Assembly: GCA_004563405.1 (NCBI GenBank)
Contig: SFTH01000002.1
Location: 1-64,000, forward strand
DNA from: a bacterium
GTDB lineage: Bacteria; Bacillota; Clostridia; Christensenellales; Aristaeellaceae
Direction: 5' to 3'
Length of the DNA stretch: 64,000 bases
Position numbers and translations under genes: made by a program. Positions 49,505 to 58,073 of this stretch are shown piece after piece; the first letter of the stretch is position 1; the number at the start of each line of letters is the position of its first letter. Under the pieces are notes generated by a model that was not told where the DNA came from, did no database searches, and saw only the letters and a list, made by a program, of their open reading frames with translations.

Positions 49505-50989
49505 TTACATCATGTGCGACAGCACGGTGGTTTCGTCGGTTGCCGCAGGCTCGAGCTGGGCGACGATGCGGCCCTTCTTCATGACCAGCAGCTTGGAGCA
49601 GTTCTCCAGAACCTCGGGCAGGTCGTCCGAGATGATGATGACCGCCATGCCCTGGTCCGCCAAGCGCTGCAGGATGGCGTGAATGTCGTGCTTGGAGCCG
49701 ATGTCCACGCCCACGGTGGGGCCGTTGAGGATCAGCACATCCGGCTTACAGGCCAGCCACTTGGCCAGCACAATTCTCTGCTGGTTGCCGCCGGACAGCG
49801 TGGTGCAGGCGTTCTGCGGGTCAGGCGTCTTGATGGCCAGCTCCCTGACCCAATTGTCCACCTCATCCCTGCACTCCCTGCGCTTGAGCACGCCCACGCC
49901 GTTGGAGAGATGGTCGATCTCCGAGATGATGATGTTGTCCGCGATGGACTGGGTGAGGAACAGGCCCTCGCTGAGTCGGTCCTCCGGCACGAAGCCGATG
50001 CCTGCGGCGATGGCGTCGCGGGGATTTCCGATCTTCACCGGCTTGCCGTCCTTGATGATCTCCCCGCCGGTGGCCTTGCGCAGGCCAAACATGGACAGCG
50101 CAAGCTCCGTGCGTCCGGAATCCAGAAGGCCGGTGATGCCCAGGATCTCGCCACGGCGCAGGTTGAAGGAGATGTCCTCAAAGCTGCCGTCCAGCGTAAG
50201 ATTCTTGACCTCGAGCACGTTTTCCTTGCTCTCGTAGCTGGGCTTGAAGGGCTCGCTCTCAAATTCGCGGCCGGTCATATAATAGGAGAACTTCTTGTCA
50301 TCAAGGTCGGCGGTGTTGCCGGTGGCAACCATCTGACCGCTGCGCATGATGGAGAAGCGCTCCGAAATTTCAAATACCTCGTCGAGCTTGTGGCTGACGA
50401 ACAGGATGGCGATGCCCTGGGCCTTGAGCTTCAGGATGATCTCAAAGAGGGCCTTGACCTCCTTTCGGGTCAGCGCCGTGGTGGGCTCGTCCATGATGAT
50501 GAGCTTTGCGTTGAACATCAGCGCGCGGCAGATGGCGACCATCTGCTTCTCCGCAACGGTCAGGGAACCAACCAGGCGATCCAGCTCCATATCGAAGTTG
50601 ATCTTGGAGAGGGCCTCCTTGGCGATCTGGCGCATGCGGCGCTTGTTTACGAGCTTGTGACCTGCGGCCAGCTCCGTGTTGAATGCAAGGTTCTCCATGA
50701 CCGTCAGGTTCGGGAAGATGGAAAAGTCCTGATAGATGACCTGGACGCCCATGTTGATGGCCTCCAGCGGCGTAATTTCGGAATAGGATTTTCCATCGAA
50801 TTCAATGTGACCGCCATCGGGCTTGTGGACGCCGCAGATGACCTTGATGATTGTAGATTTTCCGCAGCCGTTTTCGCCGGCAAGGCAGTGTACTTCGCCG
50901 GGTTTGATTTCCAGCGTGACATTCTGCAGCGCCTTGACTGCGCCGAACGATTTGCTGATGTCTACTGCTCTGAGCAGATATTCGGACAT
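49505..50989 (-). CDS. Sugar ABC transporter ATP-binding protein (RbsA-like, degenerate second domain)
   Basis: A 494-residue protein with two ABC domains. Domain 1: Walker A GENGCGKST, signature SLTVAEKQMVAICRAL, Walker B LIIMDEPTTAL. Domain 2: no canonical Walker A (ITGLLDSGRTEL), signature LSGGNQQRIVLAKW, but Walker B reads VLILNGPTVGVDIGSK, so both the Mg-binding Asp and the catalytic Glu are replaced. I start it at ATG 50989 (MSEYLLRAVDISK), after GGAGG, and not at an upstream in-frame ATG that lies in the hairpin region. Only the composite site using domain 1 should hydrolyse ATP. Confidence 0.92.
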   Translation of the reverse strand: MSEYLLRAVDISKSFGAVKALQNVTLEIKPGEVHCLAGENGCGKSTIIKVICGVHKPDGGHIEFDGKSYSEITPLEAINMGVQVIYQDFSIFPNLTVMENLAFNTELAAGHKLVNKRRMRQIAKEALSKINFDMELDRLVGSLTVAEKQMVAICRALMFNAKLIIMDEPTTALTRKEVKALFEIILKLKAQGIAILFVSHKLDEVFEISERFSIMRSGQMVATGNTADLDDKKFSYYMTGREFESEPFKPSYESKENVLEVKNLTLDGSFEDISFNLRRGEILGITGLLDSGRTELALSMFGLRKATGGEIIKDGKPVKIGNPRDAIAAGIGFVPEDRLSEGLFLTQSIADNIIISEIDHLSNGVGVLKRRECRDEVDNWVRELAIKTPDPQNACTTLSGGNQQRIVLAKWLACKPDVLILNGPTVGVDIGSKHDIHAILQRLADQGMAVIIISDDLPEVLENCSKLLVMKKGRIVAQLEPAATDETTVLSHMM

Positions 50990-51061
50990 TGCCTGAATCC
51001 TCCTTACGGCGGTTTGACCCGCCGGGTCTCTTGGGGGGTGGCGGATGACTCCGCAAAATCC

Positions 51062-51107
51062 CGGCAGATTTTGCCTGAACAACGAGCCGTTCAGGCAAAA
51101 TCTGCCG
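51062..51107 (-). other. Perfect 19-base stem-loop between binding-protein and ATPase genes
   Basis: CGGCAGATTTTGCCTGAAC (51062-51080) pairs exactly with 51089-51107 around an 8-base loop. No T-run follows on the minus strand, so it more likely stabilises the binding-protein mRNA or partly stops transcription, giving more binding protein than transporter. Confidence 0.65.
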
Positions 51108-51116
51108 AGAAGATCT

Positions 51117-51140
51117 GCGGGGAGCCATTTGGCCCCCCGC
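51117..51140 (-). terminator. Attenuator-like hairpin just after the binding-protein gene
   Basis: GCGGGGAGCC-ATTT-GGCCCCCCGC with one mismatch, 17 bases after the binding-protein stop on the minus strand. Together with the next hairpin it forms a double barrier inside the operon. Confidence 0.5.
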
Positions 51141-51156
51141 AATTCACTTTCTGAAA

Positions 51157-52149
51157 TTAGAAGCCGAAGGAATCAACGTTCTCAGCAGTGATGGTGATCC
51201 AGCCCTGGCCCTCGAACACGGTCTCGGAGCCTTCCTTGAACTGGAGCTCGGTGTAGCCTTCCACGCCCAGATCCAGCGGAGCAGAGATCTCTTCGCCAGC
51301 CAGGATCTTCTGAGCAAGGGCGACCATCGCCTGGCCCGCCAGCGCGGGATCCCACAGGGTCAGGTACTGCACGGCGCCGCTCTTGAGCAGCTCAGCATTG
51401 TCGCCAGGCATGCCGGTACCGGCGGTGAACACCTTGCCGGAGAGGCCCAGCTCCTCAATCGCGCGGGCAACACCGGGGGCGTCGAAGGAAGAGGTGCCCA
51501 TGATGCCCTTCAGATCCGGATACTTCTTGAAGAGCTCCTTGGCAACGTTGTAGGCGGTGTCGCCGTTGTCGTGGGACTCAACGCGGGGATCGGACTCCAG
51601 CAGGGTCATGTTCGGATAGGCCTCGGTCGCGCGCTTCACACCGCCGTCCGCCCACTCGTTGTGGGAGCCGTTGGTCAGGTCGGCGACCATCGTGGTGTAC
51701 ACGCCCTCTTCTCCCATGGCGGCGGCGAGGTTGTCCATGATGAACGCGCCGTACAACTCGTTGTTGAAGGCCTCGATGTCGTAGTCGACGTTCTCAAGGG
51801 CAGCGCCTTCATGGGCGATGACCACGATGCCGGCTTCGCGGGCAGCCTTCAGAGAGGGCTCGATGGACTTGATGTCAACCGGAACCACGCAGATGGCGTC
51901 CACGCCCTGAGCGACCAAGTCGTCCACCAGCTGGGCCTGCAGGGTAGCGTCGATTTCAGCGGTGCCCTTCTGATAGATGGTGTCCTCGGTATGGGCGGCG
52001 GCGTACTCTTCAACGCCGGTGTTCATGCGGACAAACCAGGGGTTGGAAGCGTCCTTCGGGACGACGACGATCTCCCAGCCTTCCGCGAAGGCGCAGGTGC
52101 AGGTGAGCACCATGATCGCAGCGATGAGCAGTGCAACAAATTTCTTCAT
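51157..52149 (-). CDS. Sugar ABC transporter substrate-binding protein (LsrB/RbsB-like)
   Basis: A 330-residue exported protein. The signal peptide (MKKFVALLIAAIMVLTCTCAFA) should be cut before EGWEIVVV; a Cys inside its hydrophobic end could also make it a lipoprotein. The mature part is a type I periplasmic-binding fold: VVPKDASNPWFVRMNTGVEE, IDATLQAQLVDDLVAQGVDAICV, LKGIMGTSSFDAPGVARAIEE. The I-D-A-x-x-Q block resembles AI-2 and pentose binders. ATG 52149 follows AAGGAGGG. An in-frame upstream ATG would put 16 residues before the signal and is unlikely. Confidence 0.92.
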   Translation of the reverse strand: MKKFVALLIAAIMVLTCTCAFAEGWEIVVVPKDASNPWFVRMNTGVEEYAAAHTEDTIYQKGTAEIDATLQAQLVDDLVAQGVDAICVVPVDIKSIEPSLKAAREAGIVVIAHEGAALENVDYDIEAFNNELYGAFIMDNLAAAMGEEGVYTTMVADLTNGSHNEWADGGVKRATEAYPNMTLLESDPRVESHDNGDTAYNVAKELFKKYPDLKGIMGTSSFDAPGVARAIEELGLSGKVFTAGTGMPGDNAELLKSGAVQYLTLWDPALAGQAMVALAQKILAGEEISAPLDLGVEGYTELQFKEGSETVFEGQGWITITAENVDSFGF

Positions 52150-52196
52150 TGTGTTTTCCCTCCTTATATTTTTCACTCCTTGCGGAGCAAAACCCA

Positions 52197-52793
52197 TCAG
52201 TCGTCTCCGCGCAGCTGGAAGTGCAGATCGTCCCTGCTCTCCAGCGACAGCGGATAGTCTCCCAGATGCTCGAGCTTGAAGCCGTTCTTCTTGTAGGTCT
52301 CGTAGTCGAAGGCCTCCAGCTCGTCGATGGCCAGCTTGTGGAACTCATAGAAGTTCTTCCACCACTCGTAGCCCGTGCCCAGCTCTGCGCCAAGATAGGC
52401 GTCTGCAATGTCGCAGCCCATCTGCGGCGCCACATAGAACGCGCCCATGGCCAGAACATTCACGCCGTTTCCGGTGATGGCGCGCAGCGCCGCCGGTACG
52501 GATTCCACCACGCCCGCGTGCACGTGGGGGCACTTGCTGGCCGCGATGTGAATGCCCATGCCGGTGCCGCAGAAGATCAGCGCGCGCTCAAACTCGCCCT
52601 CGGAGATCTTCGCGCCCACGCGCAGGCCCACGCGGTGGAACATGTTTTCCGTGTCCTCCACGTTGGGATCGGTCACGCCCACGTCCGTGATCGTCCAGCC
52701 CTTGGCGCGCAGGTGCGCGCACACCGCTTCCTTCAGCGGGTAACCCGCAAAGTCCGCGCCAACCAACAGTTGCTTATCTTTGATCGTTTTCAT
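52197..52793 (-). CDS. RpiB/LacAB-family sugar-phosphate isomerase
   Basis: A 198-residue isomerase. LLVGADFAGYPLKEAVCAHL gives the substrate-binding Asp, and LIFCGTGMGIHIAASKCPHVHAG the catalytic Cys and following His region; NGVNVLAMGAF is the last core block. Canonical RpiB is about 150 residues; here a C-terminal extension of about 50 residues (YEWWKNFYEFHKLAI onward) marks a distinct subgroup. It would isomerise the phosphorylated form of the sugar taken up by the following transporter; no kinase is in the operon. ATG 52793 follows GGAGGCGG. Confidence 0.85.
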   Translation of the reverse strand: MKTIKDKQLLVGADFAGYPLKEAVCAHLRAKGWTITDVGVTDPNVEDTENMFHRVGLRVGAKISEGEFERALIFCGTGMGIHIAASKCPHVHAGVVESVPAALRAITGNGVNVLAMGAFYVAPQMGCDIADAYLGAELGTGYEWWKNFYEFHKLAIDELEAFDYETYKKNGFKLEHLGDYPLSLESRDDLHFQLRGDD

Positions 52794-52852
52794 ATTCCGC
52801 CTCCAATTCATAAATATGTCCGTGTTTTCACATTCTTCTTAACATATTCTGT

Positions 52853-52881
52853 ATTATATCACAGGGCACTGGAAAATTCAA
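52853..52881 (-). promoter_or_regulatory. Promoter of the rpiB-type sugar ABC operon
   Basis: On the minus strand, TTGAAT (52876-52881) and TATAAT (52853-52858), 17 bases apart, about 55 bases before the isomerase start. Confidence 0.7.
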
Positions 52882-52946
52882 CACAAACTTGCATGCGTGC
52901 GTAAATAAAAGATCTGTTTCACTTTACAATTCCCGGGGCGCAGAAA

Positions 52947-52974
52947 AGCCGCCGGAGCACAGGCTCCGGCGGCT
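52947..52974 (-). terminator. Terminator of the Wood-Ljungdahl methyl-branch operon
   Basis: AGCCGCCGGAG-CACAGG-CTCCGGCGGCT, a perfect 11-base stem followed by TTTTC on the minus strand, 20 bases after the acsE-type stop. Confidence 0.8.
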
Positions 52975-52993
52975 CTCGGGTTCCCGGGAGAAA

Positions 52994-53779
52994 TCAGATC
53001 TCCAGGTAGGAATCCGCGTACAGGTTGTTGTTCTTGATGATGTCGCAGCTCTTGATGGTCTCCATCAGGCGCAGGTCGCAGGGGTTGACGATGGCGCTGG
53101 TCAGGCCCTGCATCATGGACATGGCGACCATGGCGGAGTCCATGATCGGACGGATGTGCTTGGGCATGCCGTTGGAGTTGTTGGACAGGCCGCCGGTGGA
53201 GTTGAGGCCCATGTCGGAGAACATCTTGATGGCCTCCAGAACCTCCATCTGCTTGTCCTGCATGCCCTTGATGACCAGGAACAGCGGGTCGAACCACAGA
53301 TCCTCGGCCTCCATGCCCAGCATCAGGCCGTGCTCGAGCATGTTCTGGCAGTGCATCATGCGCTCGTCGTTGTCCGCGGCGATGCCGTTGGCAGAGCACA
53401 GGGCGATGACGATGGCGTCGTTGGCCGCAGCCAGGTCGATGTAATTCAGGCGGTCGCCGGCATCGGCAGAGTTGACGATCGGCTTGCCCTTGGCGCGGTT
53501 GTACACCTTGATGCCGGCCTCGATGGCCTTCATGTTGGCGGTGTCCAGCGCCAGCGGCACGTTGTCGAAGTTCTCCTGCAGGAGCTTGACGCCCCACTGC
53601 ATGAGCTCCTCGCCGTCGGACTCGGCGGGGCCGATGTTCAGGTCGAGGTAGGTCGCGCCGGCATCCAGCTGTTCCTTCGCGCGCTTGAGAATCGGCTCGG
53701 GATCGCGCTCGGCCATGGCCTTGCGGATGACGGGAGAGATGCAGTGAATTCTTTCACCGATGACGATAAACTTGCCCAT
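52994..53779 (-). CDS. acsE: Methyltetrahydrofolate:corrinoid/iron-sulfur protein methyltransferase
   Basis: A 261-residue pterin-binding barrel. FIVIGERIHCISPVIRKAM, ATYLDLNIGPAESDG, PLALDTANMKAIEAGIKVYN and IVNSADAGDRLNYIDL are the folate-binding blocks of AcsE, and GLSNNSNGMPKHIR follows. AcsE passes the methyl group of 5-methyl-THF to the cobalt of the corrinoid/iron-sulfur protein, whose two subunits are encoded just upstream. Last gene of the operon. Confidence 0.93.
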   Translation of the reverse strand: MGKFIVIGERIHCISPVIRKAMAERDPEPILKRAKEQLDAGATYLDLNIGPAESDGEELMQWGVKLLQENFDNVPLALDTANMKAIEAGIKVYNRAKGKPIVNSADAGDRLNYIDLAAANDAIVIALCSANGIAADNDERMMHCQNMLEHGLMLGMEAEDLWFDPLFLVIKGMQDKQMEVLEAIKMFSDMGLNSTGGLSNNSNGMPKHIRPIMDSAMVAMSMMQGLTSAIVNPCDLRLMETIKSCDIIKNNNLYADSYLEI

Positions 53780-53813
53780 TGTTCTTTTCTCCTTTTAAGT
53801 TGATGTGGGGAAA

Positions 53814-53839
53814 GCCGGGCGGGCGCATGCCCGTCCGGC
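53814..53839 (-). other. Hairpin between the acsC-type and acsE-type genes
   Basis: GCCGGGCGGGC-GCAT-GCCCGTCCGGC forms an 11-pair stem with one G-T wobble and no T-run. It may set the relative amounts of the two products. Confidence 0.5.
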
Positions 53840-53849
53840 ACATCATCGC

Positions 53850-55193
53850 TTATGCGTAGTCCTTGATGAACTTCACCAGCTGGACGGCCTCCATCGGGCC
53901 GACGACGACGTTCCAGCCGGGCAGCTTGGCTTCGATCTCGCCCTTCATGACCGCCACCTTGCCGGGGATGATCAGCGTGCGGGACTTGACCTTGTTCTCG
54001 ATGTCGTACTCGTCGAAGAACTTCTTGATGGTGCCAGCGGAGAACTTGCCGGCCGCCCACGCGGTCAGAACGGACATGCCGCTCGCGTCGGAGATCAGCA
54101 GATTGACCGGCGCCTTGGAGCGCTCGTACTCGCCGGAGACCAAGAAGTAGGTCAGCGCGAAGTCGACGGTCAGGGAGCAGACGGAGTTCTCGTCCGCACC
54201 GTTGAGGGCGTAGATGCCCGGCTCGACCTTCATCGGCTTCTGCGGGTCGGTGTAGATGTTCTGGCGCAGGCCGTAGAGCGCGAGGGCCTCGGCGTAGCCA
54301 ACCTTGCCCATGACCAGGATGGAGCCATAGCGCAGGGTGAACATCGCGGCCAGCGCGGTCTGCATGTGGATGTCGCCCTCGGCAACCTTGTTCAGGTTCA
54401 CGATGGACGGATAGCCGAAGGAGCGGTCGCCGTCCTTCAGGGAGGTGCGGCGCACCAGCACGGCGTTCTTCAGGGTCTCCTTGGCGTCCTTGCCGGTCAC
54501 GTCCAGAACCAGGTTCTTGTTGCCGGCGGCCTCCAGGGCCTTCACGGTGTCATAGAGCTCCTCGATGCTCTCGGCGCCCACGCCCAGGGTCACGCCCGCG
54601 GCGGTGGCGATGGCGCTCATCTCGGCGGCGTTTGCCTTGTTGGCGCCGTTGAGGATGGGCTTGCCGGCCTTGCACACTTCCAGGGCAGCCTTGGCAGCCT
54701 CGGCGTCGGTGCAGTTCAGGATCAGCGCGCGGTCGGCCTCGACGGCCTTCTTGACCAGCTCGACATACTTGTCGGCGCCGTTGCCGGCGTAGTTCAGGAA
54801 CAGGAACTCCACGAACTCGCGCTCACCGATGCGCTCGTAGTCGACCTTCTTCATCTCGGCGATGGCGGCATCCACTTCCTCGGCGCTCATGCAGGAGCAC
54901 AGGGTCGCGGCATAGAGGTTCTTGTTGACCAGGGTCTTCTCGTGACGGAACAGCACGGTTTCGCCGCCCAGCTTGTGGGCATTGGCGCCGGTGCCGACCT
55001 CGATGGTCTTCATCAGGGGTGCGGTGGCCTCGGACAGGGTGGCCAGCGCGTCATCGGACATGTAGGGGCACTTGTCGATGGTGACCGCGCCCTGGGCGAC
55101 CTTCATTGCGAACGCCATGCAGGTGGGGCTGCCGCATTCCTTGCAGTTCTTCTTCGGAGTCAGCTTAAAAATATCAAGACCTTTGAGTGCCAT
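53850..55193 (-). CDS. acsC: Corrinoid/iron-sulfur protein large subunit (acetyl-CoA pathway)
   Basis: A 447-residue protein. The N-terminal [4Fe-4S] domain has Cys ligands in NCKECGSPTCMAFA and DKCPYM. A TIM-barrel part (about 60-320) and a C-terminal cobalamin-binding domain (about 325-447, NLLISDASGMSVLTAWAAGKFSA) follow. It carries the methyl group from AcsE to acetyl-CoA synthase. RBS GAGAGAAAC before ATG 55193. Sits 22 bases after the small-subunit gene. Confidence 0.95.
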   Translation of the reverse strand: MALKGLDIFKLTPKKNCKECGSPTCMAFAMKVAQGAVTIDKCPYMSDDALATLSEATAPLMKTIEVGTGANAHKLGGETVLFRHEKTLVNKNLYAATLCSCMSAEEVDAAIAEMKKVDYERIGEREFVEFLFLNYAGNGADKYVELVKKAVEADRALILNCTDAEAAKAALEVCKAGKPILNGANKANAAEMSAIATAAGVTLGVGAESIEELYDTVKALEAAGNKNLVLDVTGKDAKETLKNAVLVRRTSLKDGDRSFGYPSIVNLNKVAEGDIHMQTALAAMFTLRYGSILVMGKVGYAEALALYGLRQNIYTDPQKPMKVEPGIYALNGADENSVCSLTVDFALTYFLVSGEYERSKAPVNLLISDASGMSVLTAWAAGKFSAGTIKKFFDEYDIENKVKSRTLIIPGKVAVMKGEIEAKLPGWNVVVGPMEAVQLVKFIKDYA

Positions 55194-55215
55194 TGTGTTT
55201 CTCTCCCTTCCCAGC

Positions 55216-56160
55216 TTACATCAGGCTGTCGATGAACTGCGCAATCGTCTTGATTGCGGCAGGATGCTTCATGATCACCACGTCGGAGCCGCTGGTCAGG
55301 CAGGCGGCAGCGGTCGTGATTTCCATTTCGATGCCGCGCTCTTCGACGTCGCCCCATTCCGGAGCTTCCTCTTCGGAGAGCATCGCTTCCTTGACGTTCC
55401 AGGTCTCGGTGGAGATGGGCGTCACGATGGGCATCTGCAGCTGCGCGTCGTTCTGGGCCAGGGCGGCCGCCTTGACGCGGTCCAGGGTAGAGGAGAGGTA
55501 CTCATAGCCGTAGCCGGCGCAGGAAGAGCCCAGATTCATCAGGATGCTCTGCGCGGGAACGCCCAGCTGGGAGAGGAGCACGTTGAGCTGCTTGGCCAGG
55601 TTGATGTCCACAGCAGACTCCGCGCCCACCTTCTGATTGTACGCCATGCCGGCGGAAGCGCCGACGGTCTTGTAGTCTTCCTCACGGGCGGAGAGCACGA
55701 CGATGTTCTTGCCCTGCAGCGCCTCGGAGCACTTGGAGAAGATTTCGGCGTCCTTCTCGATGTTCTTGCAGCCCATGATGATGATCGGCAGGCTGGTCGC
55801 CTCGGCGACCTCCTTGGCGATGGCCACGCAATCCTCGACGGACTTGTTCTCGCCGTTGGGATCCGCGCTCTCAAAGTGCAGGCAGACGGCGGAAACGCCC
55901 TCGATGCCCTCGGCCTTCCTGGCCATGTCGGCAACGGTGGCGCAGCCTTCGAAGGCCGCCTTCATGCCGGGCATCTGAAGGGAAGAGACGCCCTTGTCAG
56001 AGATCTCCAGCGCAATCTTCGGGCTGTTGGCGATCGGCGCGTCAAAGGTGTAGAACGGAAGCACGTTCTCGCCGCCGACCACAATGCTCTTCTCACCAAC
56101 GCCGAGCGTGACGGCATTGATGGAAGCGTTGTACGCCTGCTTCTTCGGATTAAAAGCCAT
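55216..56160 (-). CDS. acsD: Corrinoid/iron-sulfur protein small subunit (acetyl-CoA pathway)
   Basis: A 314-residue barrel protein. AVTLGVGEKSIVVGGENVLPFYTFDAPIAN is typical (split: VTLGVGEKSIVVGGENV), followed by LHFESADPNGENKSVEDC, MNLGSSCAGYGYEYLSST and TAAACLTSGSDVVIMKHPAAI. It forms the heterodimer with the large subunit encoded next. Length is standard. Confidence 0.95.
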   Translation of the reverse strand: MAFNPKKQAYNASINAVTLGVGEKSIVVGGENVLPFYTFDAPIANSPKIALEISDKGVSSLQMPGMKAAFEGCATVADMARKAEGIEGVSAVCLHFESADPNGENKSVEDCVAIAKEVAEATSLPIIIMGCKNIEKDAEIFSKCSEALQGKNIVVLSAREEDYKTVGASAGMAYNQKVGAESAVDINLAKQLNVLLSQLGVPAQSILMNLGSSCAGYGYEYLSSTLDRVKAAALAQNDAQLQMPIVTPISTETWNVKEAMLSEEEAPEWGDVEERGIEMEITTAAACLTSGSDVVIMKHPAAIKTIAQFIDSLM

Positions 56161-56184
56161 AATCGTATCCCCCTAGTTCTTAGT

Positions 56185-56955
56185 TTACAGTCCCAGTTTT
56201 GCCATAATTGAACCGAGCGCGACCTTGACCGGGTTGTCCTCAGGGACCTTGGCGCTGGGCTTGCCCTCGCAGTCGTACTCGAAAACGGTATCGTCCTGCG
56301 GGAGAACGCCGACCAGATCCAGGCCGTGCTTTTCAATCTCTTCGAGAACCGCCGCGTTCAGCACCCCGCCGGGCGCGCGGTTGACGATCAATTTCATGTT
56401 GCCGGGATGGAGCTCGAGCTCCCCGACCATTTCGGCGATGCGGGCCACCGCCTGAATGCCCCGGCGGGAGCAGTCGCTGATGAGCAACAGGGTATCCACA
56501 TGAGGCAGCACGCCGCGGCTGATGTGCTCGAGGCCCGCCTCATTGTCGATCACCATGTACCGGTAGTTGCCGTAATACTTGTCCATCTGGGCCTTGAGCA
56601 CGCCGTTGACGTAGCAGTAGCAGCCCTTGCCCTGGGTGCGGCCCATGACGAGCATGTCGAAGTCGTCCTCCTCAATCAGCGCGGAGGAGAACTTCATTTC
56701 GGCGTAGTCCGCCTTGGTCATGCCCTTGGGGATGGGGCTGTCCTTCATCAGCTCCGCCCGGGCCATCTCCTCGCGGATGTCGCCCAGGGTGGTCTCCACC
56801 TCAACCCCCAGCACCTCGTTCAGATTGGAATTTGCGTCCGCATCGACCACCAGGATGGGGCCGTCCTGCTTCTTGCAAAGGTATTCGATCAACATGCCGC
56901 AGGTGGTCGTCTTTCCAACGCCGCCCTTGCCGGCGACCGCAATGGTGTGTGTCAT
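56185..56955 (-). CDS. cooC: CooC/AcsF-type nickel-insertion ATPase for CODH/acetyl-CoA synthase
   Basis: A 256-residue MinD-family ATPase. Deviant Walker A is AVAGKGGVGKTTT, the switch region VVDADANSNLNEVLG, and the dimer metal motif GKGCYCYVNG (CxC), which marks CooC/AcsF rather than a plasmid-partition protein. It uses ATP to load nickel into the C-cluster of CODH or the A-cluster of ACS. Its target enzymes are not encoded in this window. Confidence 0.92.
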   Translation of the reverse strand: MTHTIAVAGKGGVGKTTTCGMLIEYLCKKQDGPILVVDADANSNLNEVLGVEVETTLGDIREEMARAELMKDSPIPKGMTKADYAEMKFSSALIEEDDFDMLVMGRTQGKGCYCYVNGVLKAQMDKYYGNYRYMVIDNEAGLEHISRGVLPHVDTLLLISDCSRRGIQAVARIAEMVGELELHPGNMKLIVNRAPGGVLNAAVLEEIEKHGLDLVGVLPQDDTVFEYDCEGKPSAKVPEDNPVKVALGSIMAKLGL

Positions 56956-56973
56956 TCTTTCGCTCCCGATTTT

Positions 56974-57001
56974 CCGCCCGGCAGCTCAAGCCGCCGGACG
57001 G
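56974..57001 (-). other. Hairpin between metF and cooC
   Basis: CCGCCCGGC (56974-56982) pairs with GCCGGACGG (56993-57001) with one mismatch. A second intergenic hairpin of the same kind lies between acsC and acsE. Confidence 0.4.
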
Positions 57002-57015
57002 GATGATTTGCGCGC

Positions 57016-57945
57016 TCAGACGAGATCCTTGATGCCGGATTCCTTCACCAGACGGGTCACGTCCTCCCACTTGTTCAGCGCGTAGAGGTGGATGCCGTCG
57101 ATGCCGCAGGTGCGGTACTCGTCGATCATGCGGATGGTGTACTCCATGCCCGCCTCCTTGAAGGAAGCCTTCTTGGCGGCGATGGATTCCTCGGACTCGT
57201 TCGGCGCGAAGGGGTTCGGGAAGATCCAGTTCTTGGAGATGATCTCGCAGAGCTTGCGATCCATCACGCAGCCGTTGCGGGACAGGGCCATGTTGATGGT
57301 GGCCGCCGCGTCCAGCACGGGCATGATGCCCACGTCCACGGGCATCCAAATGCCTGCGCCGCGAATCTTGTCCATCCAGCGGCGGAAGGCGTCCATGTCC
57401 CAGCACAGCTGGGTCATGATGTAGTCCGCGCCCTCATCCTGCTTCTGCTTCAGGAAGGAGACGTCCGCATCCAGGCTGCGGCAGGCGATGTGTCCCTCGG
57501 GAGAGCCTGCGACCGCGATGGAGAACTTGTCGCCAAACTCCTTGCGCACGAAGGAGACCAGCTCGGTGGCGTAGTGCAGATCGCCGTTGGTGCCGGTCCA
57601 GCCGAAGGGGATGTCGCCGCGCAGGGCCAGCATGTGGTCGATGCCGTGGGCCAGATAGGTCTCCAGCTGATCCTTGATGCCTTCCTTGGTATTGGCGATG
57701 CAGGTGAAGTGGGTCACCGGGATGGCCTTGCCGTCCTTCTTGATCTTGTCCAGAACTTCGAGGTTCTTGCCCACATTCGTTCCGCCCGCGCCGTAGGTGC
57801 AGGAGATGTAGTCCGGCCTCAGCTCATACAGATGGTCCAGCACACCGCCTTCACCGCAGAGCTTTTCCATTCCAACATCCGTCTTCGGCGGAAATACCTC
57901 AAACGAAAAAGCAGAGCGCTCTTCCAAAATCTCGGGAACAGTCAT
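57016..57945 (-). CDS. metF: 5,10-methylenetetrahydrofolate reductase MetF
   Basis: A 309-residue flavoprotein barrel. SAFSFEVFPPKTDVGMEKL, DYISCTYGAGGTNVGK, HMLALRGDIPFGW and AVAGSPEGH are the MTHFR blocks with the catalytic Glu in FEVFPPK. It makes 5-methyl-THF, the substrate of AcsE. I start it at ATG 57945 (GAGGAGG 9 bases before) instead of the ATG 6 codons earlier. Acetogen MetF often pairs with a zinc/iron-sulfur partner (MetV); none is encoded here. First gene of the operon. Confidence 0.94.
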   Translation of the reverse strand: MTVPEILEERSAFSFEVFPPKTDVGMEKLCGEGGVLDHLYELRPDYISCTYGAGGTNVGKNLEVLDKIKKDGKAIPVTHFTCIANTKEGIKDQLETYLAHGIDHMLALRGDIPFGWTGTNGDLHYATELVSFVRKEFGDKFSIAVAGSPEGHIACRSLDADVSFLKQKQDEGADYIMTQLCWDMDAFRRWMDKIRGAGIWMPVDVGIMPVLDAAATINMALSRNGCVMDRKLCEIISKNWIFPNPFAPNESEESIAAKKASFKEAGMEYTIRMIDEYRTCGIDGIHLYALNKWEDVTRLVKESGIKDLV

Positions 57946-58013
57946 TTGTTGTTTCCTCCTCATACTGTGATGTATAGACGAGCGAACCCATGGTCAGCTT
58001 ATTATACTCTCTC

Positions 58014-58042
58014 ATCTTATCACAAAATACACCGTCATGCAA
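58014..58042 (-). promoter_or_regulatory. Promoter of the metF-cooC-acsD-acsC-acsE operon
   Basis: On the minus strand, TTGCAT (58037-58042) and TAAGAT (58014-58019), 17 bases apart. The start would give a leader of about 60 bases. Confidence 0.6.
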
Positions 58043-58073
58043 GGGATTCACCCAGAATTTGCACATCTTTTCG

